Assembly: GCA_002077065.1 (NCBI GenBank)
Contig: NAJO01000148.1
Location: 1 to 10,619 of the forward strand
Reading direction: 5' to 3'
DNA from: Cryoendolithus antarcticus
Taxonomy: Eukaryota; Ascomycota; Dothideomycetes; Cladosporiales; Cladosporiaceae
Length of the DNA: 10,619 nucleotides
A model generated the notes under the pieces. It saw nothing but the letters and a program-made list of their open reading frames with translations. It was not told where the DNA came from and did not search any database. Below, one piece after another: positions 1 to 8,669 of this stretch (its first letter is position 1; every line of letters begins with the position of its first letter). The position numbers and the translations under genes were made by a program.

Positions 1-40
1 CGCCATCACGCCATCACGCCATCATGCCATCTCGCCACAC
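1..40. repeat. 8-bp tandem repeat (CGCCATCA)n at window edge
   Basis: Five consecutive 8-bp units: three exact copies of CGCCATCA, then two decayed ones (TGCCATCT, CGCCACAC). The array may continue left of the window. It is a short minisatellite-like tract with no visible coding role; 150 bp further on the first gene begins. Confidence 0.8.
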
Positions 41-190
41 CGTTACATCGCCTTGTTGAAGTCTAGCAGATCGAAGCATGGACAGACAGTGACACCATGG
101 AGGCCAAAGCATATGAGAGCTAGCCGACCACCTACCTCCACGGGGTTGCGTACATTGACGCCTCATACTACAACATTATAAACCTCAAAC

Positions 191-709
191 ATGACTCTGA
201 AAGTCGTCGTCTTTGCATCGTTCAAGAAAGGGAAAGAGGACCGTCTGCGCGAGCTCATCAAATGGGTGTCGAGCGAGATCAAAGCCACTGAGCCAGATGT
301 CAGTCATTATGAGGTGTTCGTGGCCGACGGAGACAAGGAAGGAAGCAAAGAAGGTGTTGTATATTTGCAGTAAGTTCGCCCTTGCTTCTGGGACACTCTA
401 GCTTAGTACCTGCATACAGCATCACAAACGAGGAAGCTCTCGTTCGCAGGAGGCAGCTTAAGCACCATATGGAGTTCGCGACAATAGTGGAGAAGGACAG
501 TCTTCTTGAGACGCCGATTCGTTATCTGAAATTGACGGACGAAGTCGATGGATGGCATCGTTAAGGGATACCTCCTTACGCTTGGGTCTTCCCTATCGGA
601 CCTCATCAGACTGTTGGCCCCGAATGCCACCTTCAAAACGTGGAAGCAGGAAGAAGCTGTCACTGCCGACCGGGGCGGGGCGGTCCCTCATGATAGTGCT
701 CCCTCTTAG
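191..709 (+). CDS. Small ABM/dimeric alpha-beta barrel-like protein, one intron, probably frameshifted
   Basis: The ATG at 191 has a good fungal context (CAAAC before it) and a TATAA-like stretch just upstream. Exon 1 (191-369) ends at a GTAAGT donor (370); the acceptor is TACAG ending at 419, giving a 50-nt intron and a seamless join (..VVYL-H-ITNEEA..). The first ~100 residues fit the ABM/dimeric alpha-beta barrel plan: strand KVVVFASFK, helix EDRLRELIKWV, strand HYEVF, then a Leu-Lys-His-His helix and strand RYLKLTDEV. Known members are small homodimeric oxygenases or stress proteins; substrate cannot be inferred. Literally read, the protein stops at 562-564 (107 aa). A tandem GATG duplication (547-554) sits just before that stop; without one copy the frame would continue to TAG 707-709 (about 154 aa). 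So this is either a short intact gene or a recent frameshift mutant. The ABM call is from fold-like pattern only. Confidence 0.6.
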
Positions 710-738
710 AGGAGATAAGAGTCTGCTCTTCCAACTGT

Positions 739-762
739 CCGTCTCACTGCCCGTCTCACTGC
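739..762. repeat. Perfect 12-bp tandem duplication (CCGTCTCACTGC x2)
   Basis: Two identical adjacent 12-mers, 739-750 and 751-762, lie just past the possible extended stop of the first gene, in a pyrimidine-rich stretch. Probably replication slippage. Confidence 0.85.
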
Positions 763-803
763 TCGGCGCCCGCTACGACCGTCGTCGTCCTCCCCTTCCG
801 AGC

Positions 804-840
804 CCTCATCTCATCTCATCTCTCATCTCCTATCTCATTT
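804..840. repeat. Imperfect CTCAT pentamer microsatellite in a CT-rich tract
   Basis: Units of CTCAT/CTCTCAT/CTCCTAT repeat through this stretch, inside a longer pyrimidine-rich plus-strand tract (about 720-850) that ends in an AT-rich segment with TTATATAG near 861. CT-rich tracts often sit near fungal transcription starts, but no plus-strand gene follows: the next coding material runs toward this site on the minus strand. The 710-975 interval therefore holds low-complexity sequence and perhaps 3' processing signals for the helicase remnant, and no gene that I can see. Confidence 0.6.
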
Positions 841-970
841 CCCTTTCCATTTCATATTTTACTTATATAGCGGTCAGCAGCTCCTGATCCTGATTTTACG
901 GGTCAACCTAATCCTGAGAGTTACATATTGAGAAAAAATAGGATCGGAGGATCGCACATCTCCAATGCAC

Positions 971-989
971 TTCGACTATCCTAGTCGAA
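971..989. repeat. Perfect 8-bp inverted repeat at the helicase stop codon
   Basis: TTCGACTA, a TCC spacer, then TAGTCGAA: a perfect 8-bp stem with a 3-nt loop. The minus-strand stop codon of the helicase remnant (978-976) lies inside the left arm. It could form a small hairpin in the transcript or DNA; function unknown. Confidence 0.7.
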
Positions 990-3900
990 AGTCAGGTAGA
1001 CTGTCTGCAGCAATCCGCACTGCCTGGATCGCTTGCCCGCCTCCAAAAGTGCTTGTCTCACCAAGCCAATCGAAAAAGCTTTCGACGCTTCAGAAAGATC
1101 TGCCGAACCTTTTTAGCAACCATTCTTGACCCTGTGCGCTGTGAAATATACCGTAGCAGAGAGGTAGCACAACGTCACTCTCCTCGGAGAAATCTGACTG
1201 CCCTGCCGCCTGCATGTCGGCTCTTTGGCAAGACTGACTGCGGATTCAGACACCAAAAGCATCCTGGATACGGTTGGAGCCACTACCGACCGTTCGACGC
1301 GTTCCTGTGGCGCGCTTGCTTCTTTCGATGGAACACATCATATCGCCGGTGACACGATTTGAATTCGTGATCCCATCGCTCTCCTATAGCTCGACAAAGA
1401 AGACAGCTTCCTCGCACCGCTATCACGTCTTCCCGGTATCCAGCAAGCAATAAGCCATCTCTCTGTAGCACATTTTGAATCATTCCGGGCCCGGTGAACT
1501 CCCTACTAGTCGTAGCGGAGCGCTCACACCTCTCTAGCGGGTCAATTGGGCCTTGGTGGCATTCCTGACATATATCGCAAGGCACATCTTCATCCATACA
1601 CCAGCGCCGCTGCTCGCGGGAGTCAAGATGCTCGCTAAGTGACGTCCGATAGCATTGCCGTCCGTCGAGGTATCGGTGCATCGCTCACCTCTCCCGCCGC
1701 TTACCCAGACTAGTGTCTTGTCTTGCCGACATATCTGCTACGATTTGTGCTTCTACATCATCTCCCACAGACTCCTAAGTGGATGCAGTAAGACCAAAGA
1801 GTAAGCTTTCTCATGGTCTTTGCCAGCACGACCTGATTCTTGTGCGAACAGTACAATCGACTCCCGCTCGTTGACGTTGATGACCAGCCTTCCGTGAGGA
1901 TAGTCAAAGCCCTCTGCAAAGGCGCTCGTCGCTACCAGGTACGGTTTGTCTGTCAACGCGAGCCATTTCGCTACTTCCTCGCCTTTCTCTATCGTCGTGC
2001 CGCTCCTAGCTGTGTATGAGCCGCACTCAAGCAAGTCAGCAAGCTCCTTAGCCTCGTCTCGCTTCCGGACGTAGAGGATGATCTTGTCTCGGTTTGAATC
2101 CAAAAGTCCAGAACGGGTCCACGCATCCCGTGCTTCGGCTGCAGCCTGGTGTAGCAACGATCCGTTCCCCGACTTGCCTTGCGAACCATATAGAAGAGGT
2201 TGGGCCTGTTGCTCGACGCTGGTATCACTCTTGGTCGGACAAGAAAGTTCCGTTCTTCAAGCTTTCGTCCATGCAGCTTGGACGGTCACTAGCACCAGAC
2301 TCGACTCTCTTTTCTCACCCGGGAGCCATTCGATATGGTCGATTTGATGTTCGTGCAACCTCTGAAGAAGATCTCCGCGAAGAGATACTAGTGGAACAAC
2401 GAGAATGGTACTGCCAGCATCTGGGAGAGTGCATGGCAGCATAAACAGCAAGCTTTTTCCGGCGCCAGTGGGTAGGATGGCGACGACTTGTTCCGTCCAT
2501 GATATGATCGTAGTCAGTGCCTGTTCCTGTTCGGCCAACTTCCATGTTATACGTTCTTATCCATACAGTCTCCGCACACCTTCTAGCAACGCATCACCTA
2601 ACCAAGGCTCTCGCAGTCGATAAACTCCCATCGCTACTCTTTCCGTCAATCGAGATTTCCCCTCGACATGTCCTCGCTTCTTGGGCTTCAAAACCGTTTC
2701 TACGCCCCAGAAATCCTGCCACAGCGTCGACGCGCGAAGAGCCGTTCGGATGAGCCCATCCCAGACGTTCCCGAATGATGCTCCCGTTTGGTCAACCTAG
2801 GCTCGGTTGACCGTCTGAGTCTTGTGGTTCCGCTGCCTGGTCATAATCCGTATATCCTCCTCGATCTCTTCGGCGTCCTGATCATCCACATTCACTTCGG
2901 ATACCCCAATGTGACTTGCAAACTTGGTCTTGACAATTGCTACTGTTATCTGCCGCCAGCTCGAGACGTGAAGTCGTGGGATACGCGCTCGAATGCTAGC
3001 ATCCTCAAGGCAAGGACTGAGCTGGCCATCGATCCCGACCTTACCATCTTTCTCCCAGAGAAATGGAGAGAGGAGTGCCTTAGGCGTCTGCTGGCGCAGG
3101 AGGATCTGCCGTAAAGGCATTACGTACACGATGTAGTCAAGCAAGAGCTCGCCGACTGAATATGCTAAGAAGTGGACGTTCTCCTTGTAGCGACCGGTCT
3201 GTTGCTGACCTTTGTGGTACCTGACGTGGATCATGACCCGTTCGTGGCAGATTGTAACCGATCGTCGACGTTGAGTATTGCGCCATGTCATGGCAAGGAA
3301 CTCGCTCTCGCGCACAGGTTGACCGCCACTTACATGGATCAAAATGCAGAGTCGCTTTAGTAGCTCCTGCACAGTCGCCTCGTACGATGCAACTGCGTTC
3401 TCTCTCCAGGTATAGCCGTTAGCAGGGTTGCGGGTATCCGTGAGAAAGAGACGACAAAGCTGGTCGGATCTTTCGATAGCCGCTAGTAGAGTTTTGCCAG
3501 TCCCTCTCAACAGGAGCTCGTTGTCGCGATGCTGAGTGAAGTTCCATCCCACAGTATCGATGTTGGCACCGTCTTTCAACGCCCAGGCGTGCATGAAGCT
3601 GACATCTTTTGTGCCAAACATCAGATCTTCGTACAGCAACCTCCTACAGTCACGATACTCTGACTCGAGTAAGGTTGGTATCTGATCCATGCGTAGCTCC
3701 GTGTCTTCGTACGTTAGCACCTGCTCGTTCTCATCCCAAAACGCTTCGTGGTTTCTAACACTGTCTTTCGATACTTGAAACAGAAGTAGACGCCAGCGGA
3801 GGATCTCTCCCATCGGTGTCTCGACTGTCTGCGGGAGAAAGTTATCACAGTAGTGCTTGACGTGGTCAAGCGTCTTGCCTTTACGAGCATTGTCGTAGAA

Positions 3901-4600
3901 TAGTAGCAGCTGCACTACCCATATGATGGCTGATGAGTTGCTGTTGAAGTTGCCAGGCTCCAACCAGCTTTGCGTCGACGGTTTGATGCTCAGCATAGCA
4001 CAAAAGCTCAGTAACGGTGAGCGATACTGTCGAGACCCTGTATCCTGGCAGACGAGGAGTATTCAGAACTCAACGAGCCGAGTCTTCAGCTTAATTCGTT
4101 TCTTCTTGTCCTCGACTGGTATCTTATGCTTTGCTAACACACGCCCAGCATGCCACGCTTCTAGCTGTTCTTCCGAAGGTTCGATATTATCTTCTGGTCT
4201 CACGTTCTCCTGGGACTCGGCGCTGAAGAAGTACTCATCACCGGCGGCCACTCGATCGACGTGTACCAAGACTCTCGTAGCATGGACTGGATAGCGTCTA
4301 CGATCCACAGTACATTACTGGCCTTATCAAAGGAGATTGCACGATGAACGTCCTGATATTGGCGTTTCTCAGACTAACTAGGTGATCGACAATGCTAGTT
4401 TCTCTCGGCTATGAAAAGACAGCCGATAGGTCTCGTTGAACCCTCGCACGCGGTCGACTTTTTAAAAGTTGCCTTGCGCTCTTTTCTGGCTCGCTATCAC
4501 ATACGCCAGTCAAGGCTCGGTGCCTGCAGTATTCCAAAAATGACAACTTCTTCAGGTTGTATCTCAATTGTCGCACTCCCCGCTATGTAGGGTTGGACGT
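976..4600 (-). pseudogene. RecQ-like SF2 helicase with upstream tyrosine-recombinase-like domain, decayed
   Basis: Readable almost end to end but in several frames, in this order. N-terminal region 4590-4065, including SNVLWIVDAIQSML and EEQLEAWHAGRVLAKH. Middle domain 3925-2797, with SGGQPVRESEFLAMTW (Arg codon 3312-3310), YHKG (Lys 3213-3211), SSWRQITVAI (Arg 2955-2953) and NHKTQTVNRA (His 2826-2824). Helicase core: Walker A PTGAGKS near 2470-2450, VVPLVSLRGDLL (2400-2365), then SSNRPN, motif V ATSAFAEGFDYPH and motif VI QESGRAGKD (usual Arg is Lys, 1821-1819). Then a RecQ-type zinc cluster (C-x17-C-x6-C-x2-C, 1654-1568), a CLLC/CFWC region, and a tail ending at TAG 978-976. Disabling changes: stops at 4411-4409, 2799-2797, 2559-2557, 2259-2257, 1755-1753, 1285-1283 and 1092-1090; frame changes near 4350, 4290, 4065, 3925, 1750 and 1200; and a deletion near 2257 that removes the DExH box. 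Known relatives are dispersed fungal RecQ-like helicases. The helicase call is firm; the recombinase call is inference. The 5' boundary is not resolved, since coding-like sequence abuts the module upstream. Confidence 0.88.
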
Positions 4601-7208
4601 TTCTGAAGGTTTGCTTCGTTGACAACTTCTGACAGAGGTCTTTCCTTGTTCCCTACCACGCTAGCAAACCCAAGGAGCTCATGCCATTCATGACTAGCCA
4701 GTCGAAAGCCTGCCCTTCGCGCCTCCACAAGACCCGGAAGTTCTTCCAGTCCTCGAGCATATAGGCGCCCAGCGGTCGATGAATTGGGTGCCATCTGGAG
4801 ATCGCTTACCCTGTCACCGAGATTACAAACTCGCTTGGAAGCCTCCCTCGTCGATGGAACGACGGGATATGGCAATAGCAACGTGACGGTAGATTGGTAT
4901 CGTCATTGGGGCCTTGAAACATTTTACCGTTTCGCGCTTCAGGATGTCTGAAAGCCTCTGGCTGCTCCAGCTTCCCTCGCCATCTGGTTAGAGGAACGAC
5001 GAGGAGAGCGGTTTCGACCCGGGCACAAGTAGGTCGAGCTCTTGCAGAAAAGGGTGTACTATCCAGATGGAGTAGACGAAGAGTTCGCTCACTTCTTTCG
5101 GAAGGTAGCGATGAATGATTTTGGTTGAGCCTGTTCACGTATATCCCTTGTGGTACGACGTAACCAAAGCGACTAAGCCGTCTTCAATGAATATGTTGGA
5201 GTGGAAAGTAGAGTTCGCATGTTGGAGGCTGGTGATCTCTGTATCACGCGCTGGCTGACCTGAGGTGATGTGTATCAGGAGTAACGAGCCCTCCAGAAAA
5301 ACTTCGACCTTCTTTCTGTATCTTCGCACGGCTTGCTTATCCCAGATTACACCTTCGATATAACCAGGGTAAGTGTACTCTTCTCGAAGTCGGTCTTTCT
5401 GCAGCAAAAGACGCAATAGCAATCCCTCTTTACAGGGTATGACTTCTTTGTTGCGGTCGTCTTGAAGAAAGCTCCAGCCCAAGTCGGTCACGGTCGGATT
5501 ATCACGTATCCGGTGAAGGTAGACCGCGGGTACTATACCCTCCAGCGCTTTATCAGGTGCGAGCATGAAAAGATCGCCTGACAGACTTTGCACCCGCTTG
5601 ATCTTCATGACGATGAAATCCTGGAATCTGTGAACATGAAGCTCGAAGTTCTTATAGAACACCGTTTGCCCGTCATCAGACTACTGAGTTTATCCTAGAG
5701 AGGTGACGCTGTCCCGAATCATTTTACCAAATAACCTTAGCGACACAGCCCAGCTGAATGGAGTGCAGTTATCAACAGTCATGAATCGCCTATGCATGTC
5801 GTCCAGAGGGTCCAGTACATTATCTACGGCCCCACTTTCCACCTCACGAATAGCTTTTTCCAGAATCAGCATCTGACCGATCTTGATGAAACCAAATAAT
5901 CTCGATGTGTAGTTCGGTGCCTCCAGAAACGTAGAACTGGCTGTATCGGTGCCGAGTACCGCAAGCAGACCTATTACGACAATCTCGAAGATATCTCCTT
6001 TGAGCTTGTGGTCGAGAACGGAGATGCAAAAGTCGAGACAGAGACTGTCCAATTGCTGCTGAGTGGATTGCACCGCCACGATTTCATGATGTAGTTGATC
6101 TTCAGTTCTGGGCAAAAGGCATGATCTGCCAACAGCATGAGCTCATCAAGAAGAGCCGTTTGACGAGCATTCAAACGATGTCGGAGACGTGTTGTATCGT
6201 TTGGATTGCTAGATCGATAGGCGATGCAGAGCAACCGCTTCCAGGAGTCTTTATAGCGTTGATATATTGGTTCCTGGAGCTTTACCATTAAGGGCTGACT
6301 GTACATTTTCTTATTGAGCAGGAACGAGCTGATACACTTTTGCGCGAAGACATTGACCTTATCCTCGCACACAGACGAATGCGCAGCGTCTATAAGCCGA
6401 TCGATCGATGACACTATCTCAGCTAGAGCTCTCTCCCCTTCGTCGGCTAGTCGTGCAAGTCGAGCGGCATCATGGAGATAGACCCCGTTCAGGTAGCTCG
6501 GCCATCGGGTCCTCTCCAGCCAAGGAGAAACTGCCTTGGTAGCGATGTGATGAAATGTGGAATCGACGCTTGCTCGCGCAGACTGGAGGGTGGCAAGAGT
6601 TTAGAAGATTTCATAAGTGATTGAAGTGCTTCGTTTCTCCGTTTGCGCTTCTGCTTCCTCATATCGTGAACCGCTTCCCGGAAGCTGCGTGTGATCCTCT
6701 TTCACTCGGAACCCGGTGCTGCCAGATCCTGATCGGAAGAAGTGCTGGAATTGACGACTACCCACGGTGGTCCCTTCGCCGAGATGCTCCCGATGTAAGT
6801 TCTCACGCACTGCCCGAGACCCGGAGCCTTTCAGACCGCCACGCCCTCGTCACTTCTGAGCATGCGCAGTGTTGTAATGCCTCCGCAAGTGGACCACTGC
6901 CTCGGAAACGAGAGGGCAATGGCTACAACCGTATCCGTTGCTGATACGGAGATGCGGAACTGGTAGTCGATCGAATGCAGGTGTAATGATTGTTTCGCTA
7001 CGTGGATCGAGTAGTGAGCACTCCAGAAGGCGGGGCAATGTATCATTCATGAAGCTCAGGGCCTGCTCCTTCGATACTGAAGTGGAAAAATAGCGTGGAT
7101 GTGTTTGGCGAAGGTGTCTGCTGAGGGCTGATAGATGAATAGCGCTCCGGCAAGTTTGCAAACAACGACCCCATACTCAGGAAGATACTGTAAGACGTCC
7201 GTATCCAT
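4564..7208 (-). pseudogene. OrsD-type C2H2 zinc-finger protein with tyrosine-recombinase-like domain, decayed
   Basis: The likely start is the ATG at 7208-7206, just before DVLQYLPEYGVVVCK, typical of the N-terminus of OrsD-type (Pfam 'orsellinic acid/F9775 cluster protein D') proteins. Finger 1 is C-x2-C-x11-H-x4-H, broken by a 1-nt loss between the two Cys codons (7160 and 7152). Finger 2 is C-x2-C-x12-H-x4-H (6927-6862). A helical middle follows (LCLDFCISVLDHKLKGDIFE; FMTVDNCTPFSWAVSLRLFG). Next comes a recombinase-like domain: TSGQPARDTEI (Arg codon 5248-5246), YHKG (Lys 5149-5147), IYRHVAIAIS (Arg 4888-4886, His 4885-4883) and TAGRLYARG (Tyr 4761-4759). It ends with ARRAGFRLASHEWHELLGF and TGA 4566-4564. 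In-frame stops lie at 6852-6850, 6603-6601, 5692-5690, 5683-5681, 5137-5135 and 4990-4988; frames change near 7157, 6115 and 4840. Likely former role: sequence-specific DNA binding plus recombination. It could be the N-terminal half of one giant gene shared with the helicase module that follows directly. Confidence 0.8.
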
Positions 7209-7392
7209 ATACTTCTGTCCCGGCTTCGAAAGTAGTGAGACATGACCTGTGTACGCACTGGAGACGCGTCTGCCAGACGCAGGTCGCGTACAACTCTTCC
7301 GCTCTGACCACATCCCCATAGGGTCTAGCGGCACCGTTGCGAAAGCGGGCGGAGCTCGATGTTCAGCAAAAGAAGAAGAGAACTGCATCGAA

Positions 7393-8050
7393 ACTTTTAC
7401 GCACGCTCAAAAGCGGTGTTACCACTGCGAATGCTTTAAGTCTACCCAACCTGTCCAATTCAGCTGAGCCTGGGTTTGTTAACTTTCCACGGTTCCGCAT
7501 GCTGTCCAACCCACTCCAACGATGGAAAGGGCGAGTCCACGGAACAGGTAGGTCAGCAGTTCATCTTAACTCCAATCGACGTGGACAGCTGTCAACAGTT
7601 CAACATTCTCGGCGGTTCAGGCGCCGTCTCGGGCGCCCATCTTGATTCACTTAACGGCACCTGGCTACGAAGCCTATTTGGCCGCAAGCTCTAGTTCATT
7701 GTCCCATCTGCTAGCATGAGTTCAGCGGAGTGGATAGGCTTTGTCAAATCAGGTGATGCGTGGGATTCTGCAAGACGAAGCCGAGCAATCTTGCTGGACA
7801 AGAACGACGTTCTATCAATGCCCCCGGGCTGATGGCGATCCATGCTATCTTTACTCTCGATGCGTCTCTTATGCAGGGAGGCATGTTATGGGACGAGATG
7901 AAAATGTCGGCTCTATTGCAGTCACTCTACCGGATCTGCTCACACCAACGACCGACGAACGAACCCATGGCGTAGCAGCTAGGAGAGGTTCTACATGAGC
8001 TCAAAGACGTCCTGGATCTCCAATACGCAGAAATACGAATCTGCAACCTA
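7393..8050 (+). pseudogene. JmjC/cupin-like Fe(II)-2-oxoglutarate oxygenase fragment, decayed
   Basis: Three stretches in two plus-strand frames join into one protein-like sequence: NALSLPNLSNSAEPGFVNFP (about 7420-7490), then in another frame QQFNILGGSGAVSGAHLDSLNGTWLRSLFG (to 7694), then back to the first frame with GLMAIHAIFTLDASLMQGG and LYRICSHQRPTNEPMA (7830-7972). His-x-Asp (codons 7638-7640 and 7644-7646) and a distal His (7841-7843), with an LFGRKL-stop-FIVPSA strand between, fit the JmjC metal triad HxD...H; such enzymes hydroxylate or demethylate proteins. Damage: a frame change between 7510 and 7555, TAG 7692-7694 where Trp is expected after GRKL, a frame change near 7828, and TAG 7973-7975. 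It is divergent from the zinc-finger module across about 185 bp, which may once have held a shared promoter. The N-terminal end is unclear. The JmjC assignment is from motif order and recall, not alignment. Confidence 0.62.
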
Positions 8051-8519
8051 GTTCCATCTTGCGCCCGGTCCTGAATGATATGTTCACGCTCGGGTGTAAC
8101 TTTAAGGAGCGGGAGGGCAGGACATGCAGTGATTGGTGATTGCAAATGCCTTCCTCGGAGGTACACACCGCTTTGTTCCACACATGAACCAAGTTATGTG
8201 AAGCGGGACGGAGATGATGACTGTACACTCGAAGGGCCGCCATCATCACAAAAAGTCCATAGGTAATTACGTTGACAGGCGTAGTGGCCATATGAGTTCT
8301 CATATCAGCAGTCAAGTAGAGCGCCTTGCTGACAGGAAGCATTGATTGAGTGGACGGTATGCCAACGCGCCCTCCCAATCAGCACTCGTGCGGACATCCG
8401 GGAGCGTGATGCAGCATTGAGGATCCGTAATAAGCTGCAGGGGCTCGCGAGCTGCCGCTTGCGTTGCTGCATGCCCGGAGTCAGTAGCTGATATCTCATT
8501 GCCAAGTTCCACTCTAGAC
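8051..8519. other. No recognisable gene
   Basis: Short frames exist on both strands. A plus-strand stretch with CKCLPRRYTPLC (about 8142-8177) could be a decayed Cys-rich tail of the preceding JmjC-like gene. A minus-strand frame of about 125 codons (8378-8001) overlaps that remnant's end and shows no family motif. I see no RNA gene, repeat array or convincing coding signal here. Confidence 0.4.
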
Positions 8520-8549
8520 GATGTGTTCCATGCGTCGGTTCTTTGCTAG

Positions 8550-8669
8550 CTGCCCTTATCTTCACACATCATTCCTCACCCTTTATCCCTTGTTCCTGTT
8601 CTTCATCCCTGATTCCTGGAGCACGTTCGTCGCAATACCCACTCAACTTCTTCCGTACATCGGTACTCC
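8550..8669 (+). promoter_or_regulatory. CT-rich tract upstream of a short zinc-ribbon frame (putative promoter/5' leader)
   Basis: The plus strand is strongly pyrimidine-rich from about 8555 to 8618 (runs such as TCCTCACCCTTTATCCC and TTCCTGTTCTTCATCCC), ending 50-100 bp before the ATG at 8670. CT-rich stretches just before the transcription start are common in ascomycete genes without a clear TATA box. This is the main reason to take the short frame that follows seriously. Confidence 0.35.

Noticed and set aside
1053..1352. Plus-strand 99-codon frame
   Set aside because: It is antisense to the C-terminal zinc region of the helicase remnant, which is clearly the coding strand here (LPLCYGIFHSAQ, FDWLGETSTFGGG).
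2797..5248. Starship captain (DUF3435) recombinase
   Set aside because: The domain order (fingers, GQPxR and YHKG boxes, RecQ-like helicase) does not match a DUF3435 captain as I know it, and no typical Starship cargo or element end is visible.
976..7208. Introns as the explanation for the frame changes
   Set aside because: Most changes need shifts of one or two bases with no room for an intron, and in-frame stops are flanked by conserved-looking sequence with no GT...AG around them.
8001..8378. 125-codon minus-strand frame
   Set aside because: It overlaps the end of the JmjC-like remnant, shows no motif or domain, and its composition gives no support for a gene.
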